Shown: positions 35,456 to 45,134, counted from the stretch's first letter. The stretch is DNA of 64,000 bases from Flavobacterium sp. CS20 (GCF_018080005.1 NZ_CP073015.1:1798001-1862000); one strand, 5' to 3'. The notes: a model not told the origin generated them from the letters alone. Program-made: numbers and translations.

Positions 35456-37834
35456 TCAATCTTCTTCACTTTCTATCACATTAATATGTGGCTCTTTCAA
35501 TGTTTCCTTGTTGGCAATATTGCGTTCTAAAGACAAGAGTAAAGAAGGCAAAAGCAATAAATTAGAAAGCATAGCAAACAACAAAGTAGCCGAGACTAAG
35601 CCACCTAAAGCAACAGTGCCACCAAAACTGCTTATCATAAACACCGAAAATCCAAAATACAGAACAATTGAAGTATAAAACATACTCACTGTGGTTTCTC
35701 TGAGTGCTGAATAAACCGAGCGTTTAATTTTCCAATTTCTGGCTTTGAGTTCTTGTCGATATTTAGCGAGAAAATGTATAGTGTCATCTACGCTTATTCC
35801 AAAAGCAATACTAAATACCAAAATCGTAGAAGGTTTGATTGGAATATTAAGAAATCCCATCATTCCTGCCGTCATTAAAAGTGGTAAAATATTTGGAATA
35901 AGTGAGATTAAAATCATTCTAAACGATCTAAACATCCAAGCCATAAATATGGCGATAAGCAAAACTGCAAGCGACAAAGACACGACAAGATTTTTCACCA
36001 AATAGTCTGTGCCTTTCTGAAAAGTTAAAGCTTTACCTGTCATACTGACGTTGTAGCGATCTTCTGGAAATATTTTTTGGATTTTGGGATAGATTTGGGC
36101 TTCGATTTGTTCCATCCTATCGGTGCCAATATCTTTCATAAACACTGTCAACCGTGCATATTGACCAGTAGAATCAACATAAGCGTTGAGATTGCCGTTT
36201 GATTGAAAGTTTTTAAAATATGGCAACATAAAATTTTGCTCTTGTCGTGTTGGCAATTGGTAATATTTAGGTTTGCCGTTATAAAAAGCCTGTTTAGCGT
36301 ATTTAGCTATATTGACTACAGATAGCGATTTTGACAATTCAGGAAATTCTTCTAAAGCTTGTCCTAATCGGTCTATGCGTTTTAAGGTTGAAAGTTTAGA
36401 AACGCCGTTTTCTCGCTTTGTATCAATTAAAAATTCTAAAGGCATGATACCGTTGAACTCTTGTTCAAAAAAACGGACGTCTTTTATAAATTCAGCTTTT
36501 TGTGGCATATCTTCAAGCAAGCTTCCCGAAACTTTTATAAAATAAATACCTATAAAACTCATTATCATAAACCCAATTGCTGTAAAGTAAATCGTAATGC
36601 GTCTATGACGCACCATAAACTCTATCCAATTGACAAATCCTTCTATCCATTTTTTACCCAAATGTTTAAGATGTTTGTCTTTTGGCGGTGCCATATAACT
36701 ATAAATAATTGGGATGATCAGCAAACTCAAAATAAAAATAGATATGATATTGATAGATGCAACTACGCCAAATTCTTTTAGCAATTCACTCTGTGTAAAA
36801 ATAAAAGTAGCAAAACCCGAAGCTGTGGTCACGTTGGTCATCAAAGTGGCATTTCCAATTTTAGCAATGACGCGTTGAAGCGATTTGGCTTGGTTGCCGT
36901 GTCGCTTGATTTCTTGTTGGTATTTATTGATGAGAAATATACAATTGGGTATGCCAATCACAATAATTAATGGCGGAATAATGGCGGTTAACACTGTGAT
37001 TTCATAACGCATTAAACCAATAAATCCAAACGCCCAAATCACACCGATGATGACCGTTAACATTGAAATGAAAGTGGCTCGAAACGAACGAAAGAAAAAA
37101 TAAAAAATAAAAGAAGTGACCAAAAGTGTCGCTATGACAAACCACTTGATCTCATCAACTATATTTTGAGCGTTAAGAGTTCGCACATAAGGCATACCAG
37201 ACACATAAACTTTGATATCAGTGTTTTCTGAAAAATTTTTTATTAACGGCACAAATTTCTCAAGCACAAAATCTTTTCTGATTTTAGTGTTTACGATAGA
37301 GTCTTCAAGATAAACCGCGGTTTGAATAGTCTTCGTCTTTGAATTATACACCAAACCTTCATAAAATGGCAATGAGTCAAATACAAAATGTTTAAAATCA
37401 TCTAAGTTTTCTTTAGTGTAATTTTTAGTTTTAAGAATTTTTTGAAACTCAAATCTTTTCGGTTCAGAAAACTTTTTAAGATTTTGAAGATCTGTGATAT
37501 CAATCACACTCTTAATTTCACTAAACTGCCTAATGGTGTCAGAAAGTTGATCCCATTCTTTGAATTTTTTTGGCGTGAACAGTGCTGAGTCTTGAGTGGC
37601 AATAACAATAATGTTGCCTTCATCTCCAAATTTTTCTAAAAAAGATTGGTATTCAAGATTCATCGGATGCTTATCGGGTAGCAAATTGGCTTCAGTAAAA
37701 GAAAAGCCAATGTATTTCCACTGAGTAATCAAAAAGGCAGAAACGCCGATTATCAAAGTAATAAACACAATTCTGTTACGAAGAATTGTCCCAGCTATGG
37801 TATTCCAAAACCCAAAACTAAAAAGTTTTTGCAT
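35456..37834 (-). CDS. RND-superfamily exporter (MMPL/Patched-like)
   Basis: The 792-residue membrane protein has two repeats, each made of one N-terminal helix, a large periplasmic domain (about 45-215 and 435-590) and a cluster of five helices. Family motifs include AFGISVDDTIHFLAKYRQEL in the second cluster with the charged Asp pair, and IPNCIFLINKYQQEIKRHGN in the first. It belongs to the 'predicted exporter of the RND superfamily' group, single-subunit permeases without an obvious adaptor, probably for lipids or hopanoid-like molecules; the cargo is not known. It is in line with DUF5686, frr and pyrH. Confidence 0.85.
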   Translation of the reverse strand: MQKLFSFGFWNTIAGTILRNRIVFITLIIGVSAFLITQWKYIGFSFTEANLLPDKHPMNLEYQSFLEKFGDEGNIIVIATQDSALFTPKKFKEWDQLSDTIRQFSEIKSVIDITDLQNLKKFSEPKRFEFQKILKTKNYTKENLDDFKHFVFDSLPFYEGLVYNSKTKTIQTAVYLEDSIVNTKIRKDFVLEKFVPLIKNFSENTDIKVYVSGMPYVRTLNAQNIVDEIKWFVIATLLVTSFIFYFFFRSFRATFISMLTVIIGVIWAFGFIGLMRYEITVLTAIIPPLIIVIGIPNCIFLINKYQQEIKRHGNQAKSLQRVIAKIGNATLMTNVTTASGFATFIFTQSELLKEFGVVASINIISIFILSLLIIPIIYSYMAPPKDKHLKHLGKKWIEGFVNWIEFMVRHRRITIYFTAIGFMIMSFIGIYFIKVSGSLLEDMPQKAEFIKDVRFFEQEFNGIMPLEFLIDTKRENGVSKLSTLKRIDRLGQALEEFPELSKSLSVVNIAKYAKQAFYNGKPKYYQLPTRQEQNFMLPYFKNFQSNGNLNAYVDSTGQYARLTVFMKDIGTDRMEQIEAQIYPKIQKIFPEDRYNVSMTGKALTFQKGTDYLVKNLVVSLSLAVLLIAIFMAWMFRSFRMILISLIPNILPLLMTAGMMGFLNIPIKPSTILVFSIAFGISVDDTIHFLAKYRQELKARNWKIKRSVYSALRETTVSMFYTSIVLYFGFSVFMISSFGGTVALGGLVSATLLFAMLSNLLLLPSLLLSLERNIANKETLKEPHINVIESEED

Positions 37835-37898
37835 CTGCTTGAAAGCTTAAAAAATGACAAAGGTATAAAACCAAAAATATTAAATGGCAAGACATCAA

Positions 37899-40241
37899 TT
37901 AAAGCTTTAGATTAAATGTAAATTTAAAAGCAATATTATCATCAAAGTTTGGCAAATGGTATGCACCATAACGGTAAGCAAAGCTCAAACCAAAGCCCCA
38001 AAATATTTTATTGAGCTCTATGCCAGCTTCTGAATATCCTTTGTCTAAAGTGTTAAAATCTACACCGAGATGTTTCTCTTGGTTGCTAAAATCACCTATG
38101 GCGTGTCTTGAAATCAAAACCATTTCAGGTCTGAAAGTATCGGATATTTTAAAAGGTGCTAAAGTATGTTTGATGTGTAAACTAGCCAAACGTGTGCTAA
38201 AAAATTCGCTAAAAAACATGGTTTCAAAACTCTTAACACCTGCTACAGAAAACCGACCTAAAATTTTGTCATCGTTAGGTGCATTTGGATAAGCGTGAAA
38301 AGAATGCGTAAGTGGCACATCACCAAAGGCATAATTTCCTTCTAAGACAAATTCTGTGTAGCTATTGTTTAAATGCTCATAAATGTATTGACCTTTTAAA
38401 TTGAGTTTGGTAAAACTTAAATCGCCACCAAAAGTGTTACCAAAATACTGTTCTACTTGTCCTGAAATAACAGGATATTGTTCTTTGACATTGATGAAGT
38501 TGTTATCAAATTTTAAAAATCGACTTCGTGGCGACCATCTTAAACTCACCATTGCTCGAGTCAAATCATAAGATTGTATAGCAATATTGCCATTAAGAAA
38601 GGCATAGTTTTCTGTTTGAAAAATTCTATCGTATGCAATTTTAAATTCAGATAATAGTTTTGGACTTAATCGTCTTTGAAGACTTAATGAAGTGGTTTTT
38701 TCCTTGTAGAAAAAAATGATGTTAACTAATCTCGGTTCAAACAAAGAATACACGCGTTCATCAGTAAGATAAATATTGCTACCTACTTCTCTCACATCAT
38801 CTGTGTATTCAGCATTTAGCCATGTATTGGTATCTCTGTCAAGCAAAAAACCTGTATTGATACCAAATTTAATTTTCTTGTCTTTTGTGCCGTAAGCGAC
38901 ATAGCCACCAACTCTAAATTGGTCTGAAAATTCTTCGTTAGTCAAACCACCAATACCTAAACGCAAACCTTCAAAATTATTAATCTTAATCAATGTTTTT
39001 AAGTCGGTTTTCCATTTAAAAATCGGAAAAAAACCATCATTAACATTTTCGAGTTTTTTAATTCTCGAAATGGTATTTTGGCGTTTTAATGTTTGAGCAG
39101 TACCTTTAAAAAACAGACTGTCTTTTGGAGTTAAAGGTAATTTTCTGTGTGATTCCCAATATTGTGTATCGCGTTTGTGAGCGTTGTCTTCTACCAGAAT
39201 ATCATAATTTTCGGTATCCAGCTCGTCAGGCTCAAAATTATAGTTATAAAATATAGATTTTGAAAAAAGCTGATTGTTTTGATCGTCTTTGGCAATGCTT
39301 CGGCTATGAAGCGTTCCTATATCAACATTAGTTCCAAAAAGACTCACAGATTTGCCACCTTCTCCTGGTGTCATTTCAACCAATATTTCTTGAGTTAACC
39401 AAAGGTTTTTGGCAGAGTTTTTTTGAAAATTTTGATGTAAATTCAATTTTATTTCATCGTTTTTATTGACGTAAATTTTTGATAAAGCGTAATTATTGTC
39501 AATCTGCATCACGCCTTGTAAAAGCCGATCCGTATTGTTGAGTTTCGGACTAAATTTGATGTAATAAAATTTTTCAGTTTTATGGATCAATTCATAACGA
39601 TAAGCTCTCAAATTATCAGGATGTAAAGGCGAAGCATAATCAATTTCAAAAATGACATAATCTTTGTCATACCAATTGATATCGTGCATTCTATGACTTA
39701 ATATTTTAAGCACAGGCTTGTCAAAACCTTGATTTTTTTGAGCTATAATGCGTTCTCTGATTTTATGCTGGTCGATTAAAAATTCTGAAGTGCGTTCAGA
39801 AAACAAATTTTCATTGGATGTCGAATTTCGAATACTATCTCTTTTAATCAAAGTGCGGTTGTAGCGTTTAAATGCTATTTTGTCTAAACTTTTGAAAGGA
39901 TTGTTGGTGCTGTCATTTTCAAAAACTTCAGCAATAATCTGGTCAGCGTTGTTTTGATTGACTTCTGATTTTTGTAAAGTAACTTGCAATTGAAAGTGCT
40001 CTAATGTTCTAGGTTGATAACCCAAAGCATAAATCTTCAAATTTTTAGGTTGTTTATCAAAACTCAATTGCCCCAAAGGATTTGAAAACACAACCGTATC
40101 TGATGTGATAGCAACTGCAAAAGCAACGGGTTCAGCATTTTGATTGACTAAATTGACAGAAACGGTTTCTTGTGCTATAAGCTTAGACAACAAACAGCAT
40201 TGCAATAATATCGCAAACACTAATCTAACATACAAGAGCAA
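37899..40241 (-). CDS. DUF5686 outer membrane protein with CarboxypepD_reg-like N-domain
   Basis: The 780-residue protein has a signal peptide (ending KLIAQ), a short CarboxypepD_reg-like domain (about 25-90) and then a long DUF5686 region with beta-barrel strands ending in FKFTFNLKL, a terminal-strand signature. Sequences such as YVIFEIDYASPLHPDNLRAYR and EFFSTRLASLHIKHTL match the family. DUF5686 proteins are Bacteroidota-specific outer-membrane proteins of unknown function. The best start is a TTG at 40241, as no ATG fits. It follows frr by 18 bases and is probably in the pyrH operon. Confidence 0.85.
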   Translation of the reverse strand: MLLYVRLVFAILLQCCLLSKLIAQETVSVNLVNQNAEPVAFAVAITSDTVVFSNPLGQLSFDKQPKNLKIYALGYQPRTLEHFQLQVTLQKSEVNQNNADQIIAEVFENDSTNNPFKSLDKIAFKRYNRTLIKRDSIRNSTSNENLFSERTSEFLIDQHKIRERIIAQKNQGFDKPVLKILSHRMHDINWYDKDYVIFEIDYASPLHPDNLRAYRYELIHKTEKFYYIKFSPKLNNTDRLLQGVMQIDNNYALSKIYVNKNDEIKLNLHQNFQKNSAKNLWLTQEILVEMTPGEGGKSVSLFGTNVDIGTLHSRSIAKDDQNNQLFSKSIFYNYNFEPDELDTENYDILVEDNAHKRDTQYWESHRKLPLTPKDSLFFKGTAQTLKRQNTISRIKKLENVNDGFFPIFKWKTDLKTLIKINNFEGLRLGIGGLTNEEFSDQFRVGGYVAYGTKDKKIKFGINTGFLLDRDTNTWLNAEYTDDVREVGSNIYLTDERVYSLFEPRLVNIIFFYKEKTTSLSLQRRLSPKLLSEFKIAYDRIFQTENYAFLNGNIAIQSYDLTRAMVSLRWSPRSRFLKFDNNFINVKEQYPVISGQVEQYFGNTFGGDLSFTKLNLKGQYIYEHLNNSYTEFVLEGNYAFGDVPLTHSFHAYPNAPNDDKILGRFSVAGVKSFETMFFSEFFSTRLASLHIKHTLAPFKISDTFRPEMVLISRHAIGDFSNQEKHLGVDFNTLDKGYSEAGIELNKIFWGFGLSFAYRYGAYHLPNFDDNIAFKFTFNLKL

Positions 40242-40259
40242 ATATGATTTAAGACGATT

Positions 40260-40814
40260 TTATACCGTCATTATTTCCTTTTCTTTGGCTTCAAAGATTT
40301 GGTCAATTTTTTGAATAAAGTTATCCGTAATTTTTTGAATTTCATCTTCGGCATCTTTCATCTCGTCTTCAGATATATCAATGCCTTTCAATTCGTGAAG
40401 TGCATTTCTACGGTCATTTCTCACACCAATTTTAGCTTCTTCGGCTTCTGCTTTGGCTTGTTTAGACAGTTGTTTACGGCGTTCTTCGGTTAATGGCGGC
40501 ACGTTGATGATCACATTGTCTCCATTGTTCATCGGGTTAAAACCTAAATTGGCGTTCATAATTCCTTTTTCAATTTCTTGAATAAGAGATTTCTCAAAAG
40601 GTTGAATAGACAATGTCCTTGCATCTGGCGTGTTGATGTTGCTCACTTGATTAAGCGGTGTCATTGTGCCGTAATATTCAACCATCACCGTTGATAGCAT
40701 AGTTGGATTTGCTTTTCCAGCTCTAATGTTTTGCAACTGTTTCTTTAAGTGAGTTATGGATTTTTCCATATCTTCTTTTGTAGAATCTAATATAAAGTCT
40801 AAATCTTCGTTCAT
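40260..40814 (-). CDS. frr: Ribosome recycling factor
   Basis: RRF splits post-termination ribosomes with EF-G. The 184-residue protein has HLKKQLQNIRAGKANPTML (RAG-A motif) and the core LTEERRKQLSKQAKAEAEEAK, both characteristic. Length is normal. It lies 19 bases after pyrH, the conserved bacterial order. No lesion. Confidence 0.97.
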   Translation of the reverse strand: MNEDLDFILDSTKEDMEKSITHLKKQLQNIRAGKANPTMLSTVMVEYYGTMTPLNQVSNINTPDARTLSIQPFEKSLIQEIEKGIMNANLGFNPMNNGDNVIINVPPLTEERRKQLSKQAKAEAEEAKIGVRNDRRNALHELKGIDISEDEMKDAEDEIQKITDNFIQKIDQIFEAKEKEIMTV

Positions 40815-40833
40815 AATTTAATTTTTAATAAAT

Positions 40834-41541
40834 TTATAAATTGACTTTTGTGCCTATTTTTTCACCGGAAACGACTTTAAGCAAATTTCCTTTTATATTC
40901 ATATCAAATACAATAATGGGCAATTCGTTTTCTTGACTTAAGGTAAAAGCAGTGGTATCCATCACTTTTAATCCCTTTCTAAGCACATCATCAAAAGTGA
41001 TGAAGTCAAATTTTGTTGCCGCTTTATCTTTTTCTGGGTCTGCTGTATAAATACCGTCAACGCGAGTGCCTTTCAAAATAACGTCTGCTTCAATTTCAAT
41101 CGCTCTTAAAACGGCAAGAGAATCTGTTGTAAAATAAGGATTACCTGTACCACCACCAAAAATAACTACACGGCCTTTTTCTAAATGTCGCATTGCTTTT
41201 CTTCGAATAAAAGGCTCAGCGACTTCGTTAATTTTTATAGCCGACTGTAAACGGGTTTGTATGCCGTGGTCTTCACAAGCACTTTGCAAAGCCAAGCCAT
41301 TGATAACCGTAGCCAACATTCCCATATGGTCGCCCTGAACGCGATCCATACCTTTGCTGGCACCAGCAATTCCTCTGAAAATATTGCCACCACCAATAAC
41401 AATTGCCACTTCAATTCCTTTATCAACTGCACTTTTTATTTCTTTAGCATATTCTGCCAGTCTTTCAGGGTCTATTCCATATTGACGATTTCCCATCAAT
41501 GCTTCGCCAGAGAGTTTTAAGAGTATTCGTTTGTAAGGCAT
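40834..41541 (-). CDS. pyrH: UMP kinase
   Basis: PyrH phosphorylates UMP to UDP. The 235-residue amino-acid-kinase-fold protein has the motifs [40 protein letters not shown] and [19 protein letters not shown], all diagnostic. It starts the run pyrH-frr-DUF5686-RND. The usual upstream partners rpsB-tsf are not here; the hip operon lies beyond a 273-base divergent spacer. Confidence 0.97.
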   Translation of the reverse strand: MPYKRILLKLSGEALMGNRQYGIDPERLAEYAKEIKSAVDKGIEVAIVIGGGNIFRGIAGASKGMDRVQGDHMGMLATVINGLALQSACEDHGIQTRLQSAIKINEVAEPFIRRKAMRHLEKGRVVIFGGGTGNPYFTTDSLAVLRAIEIEADVILKGTRVDGIYTADPEKDKAATKFDFITFDDVLRKGLKVMDTTAFTLSQENELPIIVFDMNIKGNLLKVVSGEKIGTKVNL

Positions 41542-41560
41542 AAATTCATATCTTGGGTTG

Positions 41561-41568
41561 CAAATATA
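41561..41568 (-). promoter_or_regulatory. -7 promoter box for pyrH
   Basis: Minus strand TATATTTG, a perfect TAnnTTTG, about 20 bases before the pyrH ATG. No clear -33 box. Confidence 0.5.
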
Positions 41569-41779
41569 GATAATTACAGTTTAGGTTTTTAACTTATGGC
41601 TTGCTTTTGTGTCTTAAAAACATTTAAATTTTCTAAGGCTTTTGACATAAAATAATTTTTGGATTAATTTTTTTCAAGAATAATTCACTTTAAGAAGTAA
41701 AATTTTAGAGTGATAAATGTTTAAATTGACATTTTATTTAAATGTGCAATAAAAGGCTCTTTTTATAGTTTATGTTAAA

Positions 41780-41787
41780 TATTTTTG
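41780..41787 (+). promoter_or_regulatory. -7 promoter box for hipBST
   Basis: TATTTTTG, a perfect TAnnTTTG, 27 bases before the hipB ATG. An imperfect inverted repeat ATAAT...ATTAT lies between it and the start (41799-41816) and could be the HipB operator. Confidence 0.5.
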
Positions 41788-41814
41788 TATTTTTACGAAT
41801 AATAGAGCAATATT

Positions 41815-42048
41815 ATGCACTTTGAAGAATTAATTAAAACTGTAAAAAAACGTAGAGAAAATCTGAAGGTTAACCAAGATCATTTGGCGAAACTTTCTGG
41901 AGTTGGTTTAAGAACAATTAAACAATTTGAAAGTGGAAAAGGTAATCCTACTTTACTGACCATTCAAAAATTAGCTGATGTCTTGGGTTTAGAAATTTGT
42001 TTAAAAGTCAAAACTAATATAGATGAGAAAGGCAAGAATACTTTATAA
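41815..42048 (+). CDS. hipB: HipB-like antitoxin, XRE-family DNA-binding protein
   Basis: The 77-residue protein is one helix-turn-helix of the lambda Cro/XRE type: KVNQDHLAKLSGVGLRTIKQFESGKGNPTL (about 19-48; recognition helix GLRTIKQFE). It is the short HipB form, which binds the operator and represses its operon together with the toxin. Its last 26 bases overlap hipS, a sign of coupled translation. Identification rests on the fold and on the two downstream genes. Confidence 0.88.
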   Translation: MHFEELIKTVKKRRENLKVNQDHLAKLSGVGLRTIKQFESGKGNPTLLTIQKLADVLGLEICLKVKTNIDEKGKNTL

Positions 42049-42346
42049 AAATCAGCACACTGGTATGTTGACTCAACACGACGATGATTCTTTTACTTTC
42101 AGGTATGATGATTTATGGTTGAATGATAAGACAAAACCAGCTATTAGTTTAACATTACCAAAAACTCAACAAGAATATCACTCAGAATTTTTGTTTCCAT
42201 TTTTTTATAATATGTTGCCAGAAGGTTCTAACAAGCAAGTGGTTTGTAAGTTGAACAGATTAGACTTGAACGATTATTTTGGTTTGTTGCTTACAACAGC
42301 AAAAAACGATACTATTGGTGCAATAAAAGTTATTAAAACAGACTAA
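42023..42346 (+). CDS. hipS: HipS-like protein (stand-alone HipA N-terminal subdomain)
   Basis: The 107-residue protein matches the N-terminal subdomain 1 of HipA kinases: RKARILYKNQHTGMLTQ, PAISLTLPKTQQEY and the conserved FPFFYNMLPEGSNKQVVCKL. In classical HipA it is fused to the kinase; here it is a separate gene, as in tripartite HipBST systems, where HipS acts as the antitoxin that blocks the kinase. A Trp in DDLWLNDK could be the counterpart of the blocking Trp of E. coli HipS, but this needs alignment. It overlaps hipB and ends four bases before hipT. Confidence 0.82.
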   Translation: MRKARILYKNQHTGMLTQHDDDSFTFRYDDLWLNDKTKPAISLTLPKTQQEYHSEFLFPFFYNMLPEGSNKQVVCKLNRLDLNDYFGLLLTTAKNDTIGAIKVIKTD

Positions 42347-42350
42347 TTCT

Positions 42351-43337
42351 ATGATTTTAAAAGACATCAAATACTGTCCTGGCACATTAGCTAAAGGTCA
42401 TGGCACATATAGCCGGAAGTGCCTGAAAAAAGTATTTAATGGAAAAAAAGTCAATCATATATTAGCTTACGACTCACCGGCTTCAAATCCCAATTCGGAT
42501 CAATTATTTGACGATAACCGCAAACGTATTTCCATTTCTGGTGTGCAAGAGAAGTTTTCTGTATTGCTTGATAAAAACAAACTCAGATTAACTCAAGAAG
42601 GAGAGCAAGGTGAGTATATTCTCAAACCTATCCCGAGCGTTGGAAAAAAAACTGAATCTATGCCTGCTAACGAGCATTTAACAATGCAAATTGCAAGACA
42701 AGCTTATGGAATTGATGTTGCTGAAAATGCTCTAATATTTTTCAGAAACGGCTCTCCTGCTTACATTACAAAAAGATTTGATTTGAAAGATGACGGCTCT
42801 AAAATAGCCCAAGAAGATTTTGCTTCACTTGCTGGAAGAACTCCACAAACTCACGGTGAACATTATAAATATTTAGGTAATTACTTTGAATTATTTCAGC
42901 TTTTAAAAAAATATGTTCCTGCTTACTTTACCGAAGCTCCAAAGCTTTTGAAACTTCTAATGTTCAATTATTTATTTTCAAACGGTGATGCCCATTTTAA
43001 AAATTTTTCACTTGTTGAAACTGCATTTGGTGATTTTAAATTAAGTCCTGCGTATGATTTATTAAATAGTAAGATACATATTGATGATAATGATTTTGCT
43101 TTAGAGGATGGACTTTTACCAAAAAAAATAGCACAAGGTAAAGTAAGCTTTCAATTTAAAGTCCTTTCAGAAAAAGCAGAGATAAATGAAAAAGTTTATA
43201 ACGATATATTGAATACAATGTTAAACCAAACTCATATAGTAGAAAGATTAACTTTTTCTTCTTTTATGGATAAAAAAACTCAACTAAATTATTTTCAATC
43301 GTATCAAACTCGACTAAAGAAACTTAAAAATGAGTAA
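42351..43337 (+). CDS. hipT: HipT-like serine/threonine kinase toxin
   Basis: The 328-residue protein is the HipA kinase core without its N-terminal subdomain. The Gly-rich loop RISISGVQEKFSVLL has the Ser-Ile-Ser pair (Ser61, Ser63) characteristic of HipT, where two Ser are autophosphorylation sites. Other residues are ATP-binding Lys92 in YILKP, catalytic Asp213 and Asn218 in SNGDAHFKNFSL, and the metal Asp236 in SPAYDLLN. All are intact, so an active kinase is expected. E. coli HipT phosphorylates TrpS; the target here is unknown. It is the last gene of the operon. Confidence 0.87.
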   Translation: MILKDIKYCPGTLAKGHGTYSRKCLKKVFNGKKVNHILAYDSPASNPNSDQLFDDNRKRISISGVQEKFSVLLDKNKLRLTQEGEQGEYILKPIPSVGKKTESMPANEHLTMQIARQAYGIDVAENALIFFRNGSPAYITKRFDLKDDGSKIAQEDFASLAGRTPQTHGEHYKYLGNYFELFQLLKKYVPAYFTEAPKLLKLLMFNYLFSNGDAHFKNFSLVETAFGDFKLSPAYDLLNSKIHIDDNDFALEDGLLPKKIAQGKVSFQFKVLSEKAEINEKVYNDILNTMLNQTHIVERLTFSSFMDKKTQLNYFQSYQTRLKKLKNE

Positions 43338-43415
43338 TGTCTAAAAAACGAAAAATATAAATGTTATAAATAAATAAAACTCTGTCACTTATATATTTAA
43401 AAAAAATCATAAAAA

Positions 43416-44408
43416 ATGAAAAACATAATTATTTTGAGTTTATCTTTAATTATCAACTCACTTTACGCACAAAAGCAAGTTTATAAAGATCAATTTGCAC
43501 ACACGTTTTCAATCATTGCTAAGGATGAAAAAACTGGAGAAATGGGCGTTGCCGTCCAAAGTCACTGGTTTTCAGTCGGAACAGTTGTAGCCTGGGCAAA
43601 ATCGGGTGTTGGTGCTGTGGCAACGCAATCTTTTGTCAATCCGTCTTATGGGCCAAACGGACTTCAATTGATGCAAGAAGGCTTATCTGCTGAAGAAGCT
43701 TTAGAAAAACTCATCAAAATGGATCAAGGCGAAGCTTTTCGGCAAGTAGCTTTTGTTGATAAAAATGGTAATACTGCGACTCATACTGGCGAAAAATGTG
43801 TTGAATCTGCAAGTCATATTTCTCACCAAAATTTTTCGGTTCAAGCCAATATGATGCTTAACGACAAAGTTGTGCCAGCTATGCAATATGCATTTATGAA
43901 ACACGATGATTTGCCTTTGGCTGAACGATTGGTTGAAGTTTTAAAAGTCGCTCAAAAAGCCGGTGGCGACATTCGCGGAAAACAATCTGCGACTCTACTT
44001 GTGGTTGGTCCAGAGCTTGTTGAACATAAAAATCCTTGGGAAGATAAATTGGTAGATTTACGGGTTGACGATCATAAAAATCCCATAAAAGAATTAGAAC
44101 GCCTGCTCAAAGTCAAACGCGGTTATGACTGGATGAATAAAGGCGATCTCGCCATAGAAGATGATGATATTGAAGTCGCACTTGAAGCTTATTCTAAAGC
44201 TGAAGAACTGCTGAAAGGTAATATTGAAGTTACTTATTGGAAAGCCATTTCACTTTGGAATGCTGGTGAAAAAGAAAAAGCTGTTCCTATTTTAAAACGT
44301 ATTTTTAAAGAAGATAAAAACTGGAAAACCTTAACCTATCGCCTGATAGATTCAGAAATCATCAGTGCGTCTGAAGAAGAATTAGATAAATATTTTAGTT
44401 ATGAATAA
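43416..44408 (+). CDS. Secreted DUF1028 family protein
   Basis: The 330-residue protein has a signal peptide (MKNIIILSLSLIINSLYAQ) and an Ntn-hydrolase-like DUF1028 domain: TFSIIAKDEKTGEMGVAVQS (about 29-48), GVGAVATQSFVNPSYGPNGL and ATLLVVGPELVEHKNPW. The C-terminal third has TPR-like helices (IEVALEAYSKAEELLK, EVTYWKAISLWNAGEKEKAV). The family is widespread but has no firm function. It follows hipT after a 78-base gap. No lesion. Confidence 0.87.
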   Translation: MKNIIILSLSLIINSLYAQKQVYKDQFAHTFSIIAKDEKTGEMGVAVQSHWFSVGTVVAWAKSGVGAVATQSFVNPSYGPNGLQLMQEGLSAEEALEKLIKMDQGEAFRQVAFVDKNGNTATHTGEKCVESASHISHQNFSVQANMMLNDKVVPAMQYAFMKHDDLPLAERLVEVLKVAQKAGGDIRGKQSATLLVVGPELVEHKNPWEDKLVDLRVDDHKNPIKELERLLKVKRGYDWMNKGDLAIEDDDIEVALEAYSKAEELLKGNIEVTYWKAISLWNAGEKEKAVPILKRIFKEDKNWKTLTYRLIDSEIISASEEELDKYFSYE

Positions 44409-44940
44409 TACTTTTAAGCTTTACGTTACAACTTTAGCTTTAGTTGTGTTTCAAAATCTTAGTATTCAGGAATTAAGCATTTAAGTCTTGTGCTTGACAA
44501 CAACCTGAATTTATAAAATTTAAAGCTGAAAGTTATACGGATGAGTATAAACGGATTTTAGAATTGTTTGAGGAGAATTTGAGAAATTGAGAAAACTTTG
44601 TTCAAGAGTTTAAACCCAATTAGTTTGTAGAAAATAAAAAGTTGCTAAATAGTAACTTTTGTTACATATATGCATTAAATTTTAGGAAAAAACATACCTA
44701 TTATTTCCTACATAATCAACACCATTAAAAGTATTTCTGATAACACTTAAATTTTTCCAGCTACTTGAATTTGTTGTATGATACCAATAATTTAAGGGAG
44801 TTTCTACATCAGCGTGTTTCTTTGCAAATTCCTGTATTCATTTATAGGTAATTATGTGCATTCATTAATTGTCTTACAAACAAATATAAAGCATAATATT
44901 GTGTTACAAAATTATATTTTGAATATTGTAATTTTTTAAA
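44409..44940. other. Gene-free stretch with decayed coding remnants
   Basis: A 27-codon frame from ATG at 44401 (MNNTFKLYVTTLALVVFQNL) and the phrase TDEYKRILELFEENLRN near 44535-44590 look like remnants of lost genes, but neither can be called. A hairpin lies at 44637-44660. The rest of the 790-base gap is the MITE copy B and A/T-rich sequence. Confidence 0.4.
44637..44660. terminator. Strong hairpin, possible terminator
   Basis: AAAAGTTGCTA pairs with TAGTAACTTTT (one G-U pair) over 44637-44660, with T/A-rich arms on both sides, so it could act in both directions. It lies some 230 bases after the DUF1028 gene. Confidence 0.4.
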
Positions 44941-45134
44941 TAACGTGAGCTCGATTTATTGAAGGCTGTAAATTATATGATTACATCTTTTTGTTGCAAA
45001 TTTTGTCATTGGTAACGAAGAATGAGAAGAAATCTCATCCTACTGAGATGTCTCATCGCTCATGCTTCGCTCTATCGACATGACAAATGATTAAATATCT
45101 GTATTTTATTGGAATTTAAATTGAACTCACGTTA
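44941..45134. mobile_element. MITE-like element, copy B (194 bp)
   Basis: Starts TAACGTGAGCTCGATTTA; the reverse complement of its end is TAACGTGAGTTCAATTTA (16 of 18 identical). The interior repeats copy A (26484-26694): GAAGAATGAGAAGAAATCTC, CTACTGAGATGTCTC, GCTCATGCTTCGCTCTATCG. AAATAA occurs across the left border (44938-44943) and at the right (45134-45139), a possible target duplication. Non-coding. Confidence 0.8.

Noticed and set aside
35456..37834. RND protein as part of a tripartite drug efflux pump
   Set aside because: It is about 790 residues, of the MMPL/Patched-like kind, and no membrane-fusion or TolC-type gene is adjacent.
30511..43337. Functional link between trpS and the hipBST operon
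   Set aside because: They are about 10 kb apart with unrelated genes between; the only link is the known HipT target in E. coli.
44401..44484. 27-codon ORF beginning MNNTFKLYVTTLALVVFQNL
   Set aside because: It overlaps the DUF1028 stop and ends at once; only a vague signal-peptide look, so it is recorded as a remnant rather than a gene.
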